In this document: positions 12,110 to 21,011 of the stretch, in pieces | Position numbering within the stretch: position 1 is the first letter of the stretch | Layout: each line of letters opens with the position of its first letter | Source: a virus | Reading direction: 5' to 3' (one strand) | IMG/VR virus record: IMGVR_UViG_3300046002_003599 | Span: 1-37,549 of that record | DNA length: 37,549 bases | Position numbers and translations under genes: made by a program | Notes under the pieces: model-generated | Told to the model about the DNA's origin: nothing | The model's database searches: none | What the model saw: the letters and a program-made list of their open reading frames with translations, nothing else

Positions 12110-14691
12110 TCTAACGCTGTTATTAATGCTTCTTCAAATTCAATTTTATCCGTATAAATCACCCCGTTTAATTTCATTTTAGTAAATTCTCTAGGTGTTA
12201 TAATTAGTTGCTCATTTGAATCATACAAACTTACAAAATTTCCAACCATTTTAAACGATTCTACAAAAATTATATTTATTTCGTAATATTCACTTTCTGT
12301 TTTAGGTCTTAACTTTAATTCTAACGAATTGTCCGCCCATTTATACTCCGCTTGTTTAACGTAACCCAACAACACACTACCATCAAATTTATTCACTCTA
12401 GCATAACCTTTTTTACTTTCAATCTCATCAAAGAAATCGGTAGCCGTTTTAAAGTCTGCAAATACATTAACAGTTTCAATTCTAGGCTCAAATTTACGCA
12501 TTTCTTTTATAGTTTCAATATCAATATTTTCTGAATCCGCTAAACTATTTGCCTCACTTGTTAATTGAGTAACTAAGTTACCGTTAATCTCAAATAATGT
12601 ATTTTTAATTTCACCGCTTAAATAACGAGTAAACGAACCTAACAATGAATAGAAATCTTTTAAATTGCGTTTTATTGAGTAACGTAAATTACCATAATTT
12701 AATGGATTTGCAACGCCCTCAATTAAAGTAAACGGTTCAAATGTTTCATTAATTAAAGATACACCGCTTAAAATATATTCAACTGTAACGGTTGTAACTC
12801 CTGAAAAGGTAATCGCTCCACCACCTAATAAGGTAATCAAATTTGGCTCAATTTCCATAATTGTATAAGTACCAATGTTTTCACCCGCTGTAATGTAAAA
12901 CAATCCACCAACTTGCACACCTAATAAATTAAATGGTACTTGGGTAGATAGTATTTTTAAACCAACGTAAGGGTCTGTAAATATTTGCATCGTAACTGTT
13001 GCTGTAAATCCTGACTTTCTACTTGGCGCAATTCCACCGCCTTTAATCATAAATAACTTAGTATCTTCTGATAATGCCGTTGTCGTTTCCTGATTAAAAG
13101 TACGTCGTCTTTGCTCCTCAATTAAAAAAGCACTCCTTATGTGGTCAAATTCCCATTTAATAACTTTTTCTATTCGTTTACTAGGGTTTAACCATTGTGT
13201 TTGTCCGTGTACATCATCAATCGAACCCTCACTATTTGTTTCACGGTCTTTTGATGAATTTTTGTAATTGTACTCAAATTGCATAATAGCACATTCAGTA
13301 TCAGCGTTACATTCATCCCTTAATTGTGGAATATCAATAAACGATGCAATTTCTTCATCTTCATAAAAATTATCAAAATGCAAAATCTCAATTTCACCGC
13401 TTCGATTAATTTGATAACCGTTATTGCGTTCCATTGCTATCTGTAACAATGATTTTAATGTATTATTAAACGGTTTGTCTGTAACTTGTCCTAATAAGTA
13501 ACCAGTTGTAGCAAAGTTGTTATAGTGGTCGCCTCCTAAATCCCATTGAGGACAAACAACGTCACCACCTCCAACTGATTTATAAGCGTGTTTAAGTACG
13601 TCGATATACCGTACAACTTTTACAACCGTGTCGATTGCGGTTGAAGTAGCACTTGCCGTTACGGTACAATTATAAAATGTATTTTTACAAACGTCGTTAC
13701 CATTTGATAAATGTAGAAATACAAAAAACACTAATTCACCTTGCTCAACTGCGGGAATATTTACTGTAAATTGACTGTTAACAGTTACAATAGGATTTGA
13801 ACTATTAATAACGGGTGTTATGTAAAATGGTTGAGCATTATCTGTAAAATCATTTTCTATTGTCGCTTGTGTACCTTTGAAAATATATCCCGCCACTTGC
13901 AAATCATTTTCTAAACCTACTTGAATATGCTCAAATTTCATATTTAAGTCAATAACAAACTCTAAGTCTGTTAACTGTGTTTGTGCTTCAATTATTCTAA
14001 AGTTAGAAATTTCATCCCAATCCGTACCCTGATAATAATCATCAAACCAAATTAATGAATTTTGTATATCGCTTTGAGTTAGATTTTTTATAACATTAAA
14101 CCACGCTGGGAAACCCGCTGAACCCTCACTAAAAATAATACTATCTAATTTGTTTTCCCAAATAGAAACTTGGTCAATCGGTTTGGCTCTCATTAACATA
14201 TCCTGAACAACACACGGCTCAATATCGTTACCATCTAAATCCTTATCCGCAAACGCATTTATATTAGTTTCTAAACGTCTTTTTATTTCTTCACGTTTAC
14301 TAGCTTGAATAACTTTAAATCTTATTTCATCTTTTGAAGTAAGTGCGGTTAATCCATCGATAATACCTTTTGAAAATTCAATACCATCTTTAAATAAAAT
14401 ATACTCTACATCTAATTCCCAACCTTTGGTTTTAATTTCGTTAACTAAATAGTCAAAAGCATGGTTTAAATGATTTGTAAGCGTTCCATCGGTTTGTATT
14501 TGTGTTATGTGTGGTCTTTCAAAATGTGTTCTATCAATTATTAAATCAATATCTTCGTCGCCTAAAACAACGTCACGACCATAGAAAGTATCTTGTTCCG
14601 CTTTGTGAGTAGAACCATCAAAACCAAACGGCTCTGATATTTCTATCCTACCTATATCACCTTTAAAATCAAAGAAGTGTTTTAAATCCAT
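12106..14691 (-). CDS. large tail protein downstream of the tape measure (distal tail / tail-tip hub candidate)
   Basis: 861 aa. It follows the tape measure gene immediately (stop and ATG share a base), the position of Dit/Tal-type proteins. The N-terminal 170 residues (SEPFGFDGSTHKAEQDTFYG onwards) look beta-rich; mid-protein has a long region of mixed structure. No peptidase motif is visible. Typical hub proteins are of similar length. Role inferred from order and size. Confidence 0.6.
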   Translation of the reverse strand: MDLKHFFDFKGDIGRIEISEPFGFDGSTHKAEQDTFYGRDVVLGDEDIDLIIDRTHFERPHITQIQTDGTLTNHLNHAFDYLVNEIKTKGWELDVEYILFKDGIEFSKGIIDGLTALTSKDEIRFKVIQASKREEIKRRLETNINAFADKDLDGNDIEPCVVQDMLMRAKPIDQVSIWENKLDSIIFSEGSAGFPAWFNVIKNLTQSDIQNSLIWFDDYYQGTDWDEISNFRIIEAQTQLTDLEFVIDLNMKFEHIQVGLENDLQVAGYIFKGTQATIENDFTDNAQPFYITPVINSSNPIVTVNSQFTVNIPAVEQGELVFFVFLHLSNGNDVCKNTFYNCTVTASATSTAIDTVVKVVRYIDVLKHAYKSVGGGDVVCPQWDLGGDHYNNFATTGYLLGQVTDKPFNNTLKSLLQIAMERNNGYQINRSGEIEILHFDNFYEDEEIASFIDIPQLRDECNADTECAIMQFEYNYKNSSKDRETNSEGSIDDVHGQTQWLNPSKRIEKVIKWEFDHIRSAFLIEEQRRRTFNQETTTALSEDTKLFMIKGGGIAPSRKSGFTATVTMQIFTDPYVGLKILSTQVPFNLLGVQVGGLFYITAGENIGTYTIMEIEPNLITLLGGGAITFSGVTTVTVEYILSGVSLINETFEPFTLIEGVANPLNYGNLRYSIKRNLKDFYSLLGSFTRYLSGEIKNTLFEINGNLVTQLTSEANSLADSENIDIETIKEMRKFEPRIETVNVFADFKTATDFFDEIESKKGYARVNKFDGSVLLGYVKQAEYKWADNSLELKLRPKTESEYYEINIIFVESFKMVGNFVSLYDSNEQLIITPREFTKMKLNGVIYTDKIEFEEALITALE

Positions 14692-17435
14692 TATGATTTT
14701 ATTCTTAATCGGTTACTTACTAAAATCTTTTTTTGCCCTTGTTCACGTTTGTAAACTCTTTCGCCTTGAATATCCCTAACAAATGTTACTTCTGATTTGT
14801 TTTTAATTATACTAGCTAAATTGTCTAATCTACTGTTTAACGGACTCAAATCTACGTTATTATTTACAACGCTGTTTGAAATACCGTTATTGGTTAAAAT
14901 ACCGTTTAATTCGTTGTTAAACATTATATCCTTAGTTTCTTTAGCTGTAAAGACTTTATCCCCTTTGTTTAAGTACGTCATTTGAGCACCTTTATTACTA
15001 CCGTATGATTTAATATTACCTTTTTTATCAGTAATTAATTCCGCTCCTTTCTCTTGAGTCCATGCTAATCCTTCGGGTGCGTTATCCGTACCTTTATAAA
15101 ATTGTGGTATTTGTTGACTCGCAATTAAAGCAATTTGAGCCGCACCAATAACACCCACCGCAATAGCATAAGGAATACTTGTTTTTAAACCCGCAATCAC
15201 CGCACCCGCTGTATTAATAATGGCTTGTGTAATTGCTAAAGCCTTGTCTTGTTTGGCTTGTCTGTTTAACAAAGCACGTCTTTTTTCGTCATATTGTCTA
15301 TCAACTTCTGCTCTTGCATCGGCACTTTCACCCGCAAACAAAATGGCGGTATCACGTTGTTTTTCTAAATTATAAAGTTCACGTTCATTCGCTTGTTGTT
15401 GTGCTTGTTGTACGGTGTTAATAGCATCTAAAGCGACTTGACTCCACTCTTGAAAAGATTTTTGCCAATCATCTGTCATTTCTTCAACACTATCTTTACC
15501 ATCTTTGCTAAACTTTTGGAATCCTTCGGGTGTCAATCCCATTTTCTCAAAGTCTAACTTTAACCCTTCACCTTCTAAAGCGGTTAATTCACCCCTTAAC
15601 GCTTTTAAACCATCTTCTAAAATAGCCAATTGAGCATCAAAAGATTTGTATTCTTCGGTTGTGTCTGCTGTTGTTGAACGCAATTCTTTTAATAAAGAAA
15701 TTTGTTTTTCATACCAAGACTCACTACCTTTTAAAAGTTCAACTTCTTTTTTCTTTTCGTCGTTGTTGTCTTTTATGGCTTTTGTATTTCCCTCTGTTGC
15801 GTTTGTGTTTGCTATTATTCCTTTTGTTTGTTTATTAGCTAAATCAACTGTATCGTCTAAAACTTCCGCTTGTCTTAAATATTGTTCATAAAGTACTTTT
15901 AAAGCATTAATTTTTTTATTGTTTTCTCTAATTTCTGACGTGCCGCCAATACCATAATTAGCTAAAACTTTGTTACGTTCTTCTAACGCTTCAACTTCTT
16001 TTCTTATACCTATTGCACGTTCAATATCGGCTTTTGCAACTATTTGTAAATTACGGACAACCGCTTTATTTGTTAAGTCTAAAGTTTCAATATAGCCCTG
16101 ATATTCTTTAACTCTTTTATCAACTATTTGCTTTTGCATTTCACTAGCACGTTCTTTTTCTGTCATTGTCATTAATCGCAAACCGTCCATAACTTTAGCT
16201 AAACTACTAATAGTTTTAGTTAGGAATTTAGTTAAAACACCATCACTAGCTGAAATAGTTGCTACAAAATTAGTCCATGCGTTTGAAAGTCTATTTTGTG
16301 CCGTTGTCATTGTTTCAATACGGTTAATATTTTCAATACCGTATGTAATCTCCAACTGTTTAGCAAACTTTGGCAAAACCTCTGACGCTAACAATTCACC
16401 CGCTTTCATCATCTTAGCAAGTTCTTGCTCTGTAACTCCAACCGCTTTAGCCATAATCCCAAAAGCACCCGGCAAAGCTTCACCTAATTGCCCTCGTAAT
16501 TCCTCTGCTTGTATTGTGCCTTTAGACATCATTTGGTTAAGTGCTAAAAATGCCCGTTCTTGTTGTTGAACACTTAACCCCATTGCACCCCCCGCTTTTG
16601 CAATACTCTCGAAAATACCTTGTATTTCTTTACCGCTTATTTTGTCTTTAGCCGATACATAGAATTGAGTAAATTGTTTAGTTAATCCCATTAACTCCAA
16701 CCCATAAGCCTCCGCAATTCTTTGCAAAAATTGTTGTTGTTCTGCAAAATTAGCTTGACTATCTGTAACTAACATTAAAGAATTATTTAACCCTTGTAAC
16801 TCTTTTGCGGTGTTAAAAATATCACGGCTAATAGTTGCAAAAAGAGTAACTCCACCAATCACACCAAAAGCACCCATTAAGTTTTTAGCAAATCCTATTG
16901 AACGCTCGCCCGTTCTGTTCCATTTATCCACCGCTTTATCCGCTTGTAAAACCCGTGCTTGAAGTGTTCTAAACTCGTTTTGTGCTTGTCTTAATTCACG
17001 GTTGTATTGTCTTTGTGTTTGCTCCGCTAATTTACCTCTTACTATAAGATTTTGATAACGTTCCGATGCTATTGCTACTTGTGCTGAAAGATTACGATAT
17101 GCACCCGCTAATTCACTATTAACTAAAACCTGACGCTTTGCATTTTGGTTAAGTATTCCGTTATTAACAACCTCTTGTGCTGTTTGTTGATTTATTTGCT
17201 TTTTAGTTGCTGAAACTTGTAATAATTCCTTTTGCAAATCAGCGTATAGCTTTTGTGACTTTAGTAATTCAGCGTTTAATGATTTAATTGCACTATCTGA
17301 ACTACTTGGGCTCTTTGCTCCAATAAGGTTTTTATTAGCTTCTTTTGAAAGTTCAATAGTTTTTACAATCTTAGCATTTACCGCTTCAATATCAGCGAGT
17401 GCCGAAGGACTAATTACATCTATAAATTCACTCAT
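14691..17435 (-). CDS. tail tape measure protein
   Basis: 914 aa. The long alpha-helical N-terminus is rich in Gln/Ala/Lys. Residues about 205-360 match the conserved tape-measure domain (LQGLNNSLMLVTDSQANF, KGTIQAEELRGQLGEALPGA). Hydrophobic stretches lie around 775-800 (IAVGVIGAAQIALIASQ). The protein sets tail length and is ejected with the DNA. By the usual rule of about 0.15 nm per residue, the tail would be near 135-140 nm. Preceded by a chaperone-like gene and followed by tail-tip genes. Confidence 0.85.
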   Translation of the reverse strand: MSEFIDVISPSALADIEAVNAKIVKTIELSKEANKNLIGAKSPSSSDSAIKSLNAELLKSQKLYADLQKELLQVSATKKQINQQTAQEVVNNGILNQNAKRQVLVNSELAGAYRNLSAQVAIASERYQNLIVRGKLAEQTQRQYNRELRQAQNEFRTLQARVLQADKAVDKWNRTGERSIGFAKNLMGAFGVIGGVTLFATISRDIFNTAKELQGLNNSLMLVTDSQANFAEQQQFLQRIAEAYGLELMGLTKQFTQFYVSAKDKISGKEIQGIFESIAKAGGAMGLSVQQQERAFLALNQMMSKGTIQAEELRGQLGEALPGAFGIMAKAVGVTEQELAKMMKAGELLASEVLPKFAKQLEITYGIENINRIETMTTAQNRLSNAWTNFVATISASDGVLTKFLTKTISSLAKVMDGLRLMTMTEKERASEMQKQIVDKRVKEYQGYIETLDLTNKAVVRNLQIVAKADIERAIGIRKEVEALEERNKVLANYGIGGTSEIRENNKKINALKVLYEQYLRQAEVLDDTVDLANKQTKGIIANTNATEGNTKAIKDNNDEKKKEVELLKGSESWYEKQISLLKELRSTTADTTEEYKSFDAQLAILEDGLKALRGELTALEGEGLKLDFEKMGLTPEGFQKFSKDGKDSVEEMTDDWQKSFQEWSQVALDAINTVQQAQQQANERELYNLEKQRDTAILFAGESADARAEVDRQYDEKRRALLNRQAKQDKALAITQAIINTAGAVIAGLKTSIPYAIAVGVIGAAQIALIASQQIPQFYKGTDNAPEGLAWTQEKGAELITDKKGNIKSYGSNKGAQMTYLNKGDKVFTAKETKDIMFNNELNGILTNNGISNSVVNNNVDLSPLNSRLDNLASIIKNKSEVTFVRDIQGERVYKREQGQKKILVSNRLRIKS

Positions 17436-17980
17436 TGTTTTATAATTTTTTGATATGCCACAAACTCGGCTAAACTAATATCTTGATTTAATTGCATTTT
17501 ATGAATAGATGAAATTCCCGCTAATTGCTTAAAGAAATTAAAAGGTTTGTTTTCACCACCCGTTAACTCGTTAAATTCAGTTTCTAAAAAAACTAAATCG
17601 TTATCAATTTCACCTATTTTAAACGTCAATCCGTATTGGATTTTATCGTAAAAATCACCGTTATCGTCAATCTCTAAAGCAGTTAATAAATCGTTAACCA
17701 TTTTTTCTGTCATTAAGTGCTTATGTAAAAATACAAAACTCAATGAATATTTTAAAAACTCTCTTTGTGTTTTTAAGGCTGTTATTTGATTTGATAAAGT
17801 AAGAAATCGTATTGCTATTGGGTCGTTCATTTCTTTAAAATAATCATCGTAAATAGTCAAAAAAACCGCATCTAAATCCTTTTCGCTTGGTTTTGGTTTA
17901 AGTAATTGAAAGTCTTTAGTTTCTAGCACTTTAAAAAATACTTTTGCTGGTATGTTTTCTATGTTACTGTATTTGGGCAT
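17432..17980 (-). CDS. putative tail assembly chaperone
   Basis: 182 aa, helical, acidic. It lies directly before the tape measure gene with a 4-base overlap, the slot of gpG/gpGT-type chaperones. The start NIPAKVFFKVLETKDFQLLK is typical of the equivalent gene in related phages as I recall them. I see no slippery sequence for a frameshifted fusion inside it. The name rests on position and character. Confidence 0.55.
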   Translation of the reverse strand: MPKYSNIENIPAKVFFKVLETKDFQLLKPKPSEKDLDAVFLTIYDDYFKEMNDPIAIRFLTLSNQITALKTQREFLKYSLSFVFLHKHLMTEKMVNDLLTALEIDDNGDFYDKIQYGLTFKIGEIDNDLVFLETEFNELTGGENKPFNFFKQLAGISSIHKMQLNQDISLAEFVAYQKIIKQ

Positions 17981-18419
17981 ATTTTCTAATTCTATTTACT
18001 AATACAAATGTATAAACGTCTTTTTGTCTTTTTTCAAACCAATCCTGATTTAAACCCATTATATCTAAACCATATTTACCTACTAAATTGCCCGTTTTTA
18101 CGTCTGTTGAATCAAACAAATAACTACCTTTTGTAAATGGTCTAACATACATTTTACCTACAAATGAACGACTAAGCATTAAATCTACATAACCGTTTGC
18201 TATTGGATTGATAGATTGTTTAAAAAATGCGTATTCAGCATCCTTGTAAATACCTATATTTTTACCATCAGGTCGTTCACCTTTAGTAAATTCATCAATC
18301 TTTCTGTCCTTTAGACTTTCGTTGTCGCTTATTACTATTTGTTTCGTCATGTCCTGAATCACTGACAAACTCCGCACTTTCTGTAACCTTCGATGATATT
18401 CCGCTGGTGATATTCCCAT
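17964..18419 (-). CDS. tail-associated protein (neck/tail completion candidate)
   Basis: 151 aa from the ATG at 18419 (MGISPAEYHRRLQKVRSL). A longer frame begins at 18461 with a low-complexity Val run and is less likely. The central part has KDRKIDEFTKGERPDGKNIG and TGNLVGKYGLDIMGLN, a pattern I associate with virion proteins encoded between major tail and tape measure genes in Bacteroidota phages. It overlaps the upstream gene by 125 bases in another frame and the downstream one by 17, so translational coupling is likely. Confidence 0.6.
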   Translation of the reverse strand: MGISPAEYHRRLQKVRSLSVIQDMTKQIVISDNESLKDRKIDEFTKGERPDGKNIGIYKDAEYAFFKQSINPIANGYVDLMLSRSFVGKMYVRPFTKGSYLFDSTDVKTGNLVGKYGLDIMGLNQDWFEKRQKDVYTFVLVNRIRKYAQIQ

Positions 18420-18612
18420 TTGTTTTAGATTTGTTACCTCCACAACCACAACCACAATCACGTTGTTTAGGTGGATTTGTTAAAAAATCAGTTATTAATT
18501 CTTCGTTGGTTTGCTTTGTGTATTTCGCAATCCATTCACGCTTTAGTTCGTTGCTAAGTTTACAAAATGCCTTAGCATCGTCACCTGATAAAATTCTTCC
18601 AAATATTTCCAT
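18295..18612 (-). CDS. small protein with a CGCGC cysteine cluster, after the major tail protein
   Basis: 105 aa. N-terminal 45 residues are helical (ILSGDDAKAFCKLSNELKRE), followed by RDCGCGCGGNKSKTNG and a Ser/Lys-rich, probably disordered tail. The tail is encoded in the same DNA as the start of the next gene. The cysteine cluster may bind metal. Function unknown; the position fits a tail assembly factor. Confidence 0.55.
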   Translation of the reverse strand: MEIFGRILSGDDAKAFCKLSNELKREWIAKYTKQTNEELITDFLTNPPKQRDCGCGCGGNKSKTNGNITSGISSKVTESAEFVSDSGHDETNSNKRQRKSKGQKD

Positions 18613-18626
18613 TTTAGTTTTAAATT

Positions 18627-18657
18627 AAAAAAAGCAACCAAAGTTAATTGATTGCTT
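18627..18657 (-). terminator. terminator-like hairpin in the leader of the CGCGC-protein gene
   Basis: Minus strand AAGCAATC (18657-18650) pairs with GGTTGCTT (18639-18632), 8 bp with one G-U, 10-base loop, then TTTTT. It sits between the terminator/promoter-like pair at 18673-18712 and the ATG at 18612, so it is either a second terminator or an attenuator. Confidence 0.5.
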
Positions 18658-18672
18658 CTCATTCGTGTCTTG

Positions 18673-18680
18673 CAAATATA
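18673..18680 (-). promoter_or_regulatory. possible Bacteroidota-type -7 element
   Basis: TATATTTG on the minus strand just below a strong terminator. The nearest TTG (18707-18705) gives a spacer of 24, longer than usual, so this promoter is weaker evidence than the others. Confidence 0.35.
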
Positions 18681-18682
18681 AT

Positions 18683-18712
18683 AAAAAAAACCGTTGCTTT
18701 TACACAACGGTT
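18683..18712 (-). terminator. Rho-independent terminator after the major tail protein gene
   Basis: Minus strand AACCGTTG (18712-18705) pairs perfectly with CAACGGTT (18696-18689), 8-base loop, then a run of Ts. It closes the head and major tail transcript. Confidence 0.8.
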
Positions 18713-18742
18713 AACCAAAACTAAATAAATATGAAAAACTAA

Positions 18743-19675
18743 CTATGCAACAGCATTAAAAGAGGTCGTTGCTCCTTTGTAAAAGCGTGAACCAATTTTA
18801 GTTGAATCAGCAACCGCAACCGCATCGTAAAGTTGTACAACTAAATCTTCTGCCGTTGTAATGGTTGTTGTTGGCTCGAAACTGTATTCTTTTGTTACGG
18901 GGTCTTGGCTTAACGATAAAGCCGTAATAGTATCAGAAACACCATCAATCGTAAAGCGTAAATTAGCAATAGCGATGTTGTTTAAGTTTTCCGCTTGGTT
19001 CATTGCAAACTTAGCAAAGAAATATACTTTTTGCTCTGAAACATCAGCACGACCCGTTAAAACAATGTCACTAATTGGGTAAAGTGCGGAATTAGGATTG
19101 AAACCTAAAGTAGCACTTGTTAAAATACTTGCGTTTGTCATAAACAAATCAGCGTTTGTAATTTGCATTGTTACAGAAACGGAATCAGAAACAGAACCGT
19201 TTGTAAACATATAAGTTCCCGTATTTAACATTCCTAAAGGAAAACCACTTAAAGTAGTTCCATCAACTAAAGCACCGATTGCACCCGTGTCGAATACGAA
19301 AAGCACGTCAAACGCTTGAAAACTATTCCAAGTGTATAAAGCACTTGCATATTTCCATCCTCTTTTTACAAATTTGAATGTAAATTGTGGTAATCCGTTA
19401 CGGACAACCGACATAACACCACTTTCGTATTCCTCTGTTGTTGGTTCAGGTGTGTTGTTACTAGCTTCAACCGCATCCAAAACGGGGTTAAAGTTTCCTA
19501 ATTGGATTTGCTCATTTACATAAGCTAAATCAAAATCGTCTGTTGTAGTATTCAAAGACCATCCTTTTGGTACTTGAACAAAGCCAACTAAACGACCTTC
19601 ATTGATTATACAATTTGGAGCACCTAGATTTTTTCTAGTTGTACTACAATCTTTTTGGTCAAATAATATTGCCAT
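18743..19675 (-). CDS. major tail tube protein
   Basis: 310 aa, beta-rich, low charge. It lies between a tail-completion-like gene and small pre-tape-measure genes, followed by a strong terminator as highly expressed virion genes often are. Segments such as GLPQFTFKFVKRGWKYASAL and GVSDTITALSLSQDPVTKEY fit a tube domain plus a possible Ig-like C-terminal decoration. Assigned by order and composition rather than a specific motif. Confidence 0.65.
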   Translation of the reverse strand: MAILFDQKDCSTTRKNLGAPNCIINEGRLVGFVQVPKGWSLNTTTDDFDLAYVNEQIQLGNFNPVLDAVEASNNTPEPTTEEYESGVMSVVRNGLPQFTFKFVKRGWKYASALYTWNSFQAFDVLFVFDTGAIGALVDGTTLSGFPLGMLNTGTYMFTNGSVSDSVSVTMQITNADLFMTNASILTSATLGFNPNSALYPISDIVLTGRADVSEQKVYFFAKFAMNQAENLNNIAIANLRFTIDGVSDTITALSLSQDPVTKEYSFEPTTTITTAEDLVVQLYDAVAVADSTKIGSRFYKGATTSFNAVA

Positions 19676-19690
19676 AATTTTATGTGTTTT

Positions 19691-20203
19691 TTAATTGTTA
19701 AAAAATATTTCGTTTATACATGAATTATCAGAAATTGCTAATTCTAAATCTAAAGAAATTACATTCCAAATATCAATCTCACCGTTATTCTCTCTTACTG
19801 AAAAGTTAGGTAAAAATTTACGTTCAATCTCATTTCTTACTATCTGACTTATTCCTGATTGCGTAAAGCATTGGATTAAGTTTTCTAATACTGGAATTAA
19901 AACATCTTTGTAATCGGTTTGATAAATAAAAGGGTTCATTTCACTTTGTTTGTCGCTTACCGTTGCAATTAACAACTGTGTTTGACGTCTAACTTCGTGT
20001 GCTGATAAATTCTCTTTATCCGTTCCGTTTATTAACCAAATCAAAGGATAAGGACTATCTTGTCTTGGCAAAGCTAAATACTTATTGAGTTCGTCTTGCG
20101 TTCCCCATCCGTATTTTATTGGAAATTCCGTTGCTGTTACCGTGTTAATATGTGGTGGCAAAACATCAACTAATTCCCCTAAACGTTCTTCAAAGACTAT
20201 CAT
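19691..20203 (-). CDS. tail completion / tail terminator-like protein
   Basis: 170 aa. Sits between the connector and major tail protein, where tail terminators are encoded. It has the mixed alpha/beta pattern of that group: an N-terminal segment VLPPHINTVTATEFPIKYGWG, a YPLIWLINGTDK strand, and QTQLLIATVSDK, consistent with tail-terminator folds. It overlaps the connector gene by 4 bases. Confidence 0.55.
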   Translation of the reverse strand: MIVFEERLGELVDVLPPHINTVTATEFPIKYGWGTQDELNKYLALPRQDSPYPLIWLINGTDKENLSAHEVRRQTQLLIATVSDKQSEMNPFIYQTDYKDVLIPVLENLIQCFTQSGISQIVRNEIERKFLPNFSVRENNGEIDIWNVISLDLELAISDNSCINEIFFNN

Positions 20204-20853
20204 AATCCAAATGAATTTTTAAACTCGTTTTCTCCGTAAATTCTAAACTTTTCAATATCAAAATCTACAAAATCAGCTTTTTTTTCATTCATGTATTGGT
20301 AAAAACTAACGTTAACACCCTCTGCACTTCCAAACCAATCAACAAATTCAACACCATCAATTATAGAAACCATCGGATAGTGACAGTAACCGCCTTGATA
20401 TTTTAATAAAAACTGTTGATTTGCATCCGCTATTTTATAAGCGGGTGAATAGTTTGATGCGTTTTGTGTATTTACTTTAGTTTCTCCCGTGCTAGTTGTT
20501 TGGCTTTCCGTTGCTGTTCTAAACAGTTCATAAACACGATAGGCGATAAGGCTATAATCGTAATCTAAACCGCTCCAAACTTTACCATCGTAAGTATAGC
20601 CTTGAACTAACTTTTTATAACTAGCGTATAGCGGATTATCAATATCCGCTAACGCTAATTGTAAGGTATTATAAGTTGCTAAACCTAACGCATTTAAAAG
20701 TATCTCTTTCTCTACCTTAATACATAGTAATTCTAAGGCACTTGCAAAATTAGGAGATGCTTGTGCTGTTACCGATGTAGGGTGTTCAACTGACATTGGA
20801 ATATACAGTCCGTTGTTTTTGTTGAAATAAGATTTTGATACAATTTGTGGCAT
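20200..20853 (-). CDS. head-tail connector-like protein (DUF6712 type)
   Basis: 217 aa. Helical protein with ALELLCIKVEKEILLNALG near the N-terminus and a YSLIAYRVYELFRT helix in the middle, matching my memory of the DUF6712 family found after capsid genes of Bacteroidota phages and thought to be the gp6-like adaptor. It bridges portal and tail. Its ATG overlaps the TAA of the 52-aa gene. Confidence 0.65.
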   Translation of the reverse strand: MPQIVSKSYFNKNNGLYIPMSVEHPTSVTAQASPNFASALELLCIKVEKEILLNALGLATYNTLQLALADIDNPLYASYKKLVQGYTYDGKVWSGLDYDYSLIAYRVYELFRTATESQTTSTGETKVNTQNASNYSPAYKIADANQQFLLKYQGGYCHYPMVSIIDGVEFVDWFGSAEGVNVSFYQYMNEKKADFVDFDIEKFRIYGENEFKNSFGL

Positions 20854-21011
20854 TATTTCTCTGTTTTAGCTTCTTTAACTTCTTTTGCTTTTTTCGCTAC
20901 AAATACTTTGGCAATTTGTTTTCTAATTAAAGAAGTTGCTAAAGAGGTGGGTAAATCTATAACCGTTCCTTTTGCTTTATCTCCAAAGTATTGCAATATT
21001 TCAACTTTCAT
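20853..21011 (-). CDS. small protein after the capsid gene (52 aa)
   Basis: ATG 21011..21009, TAA 20855..20853; TAATG overlap with the next gene, and its ATG abuts the capsid stop. Begins KVEILQYFGDKAKGTVIDLP, like short virion proteins (DUF7210-like) that carry a small beta domain, and ends in a Lys/Glu-rich tail. Probably a minor head or neck protein. Confidence 0.6.
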   Translation of the reverse strand: MKVEILQYFGDKAKGTVIDLPTSLATSLIRKQIAKVFVAKKAKEVKEAKTEK

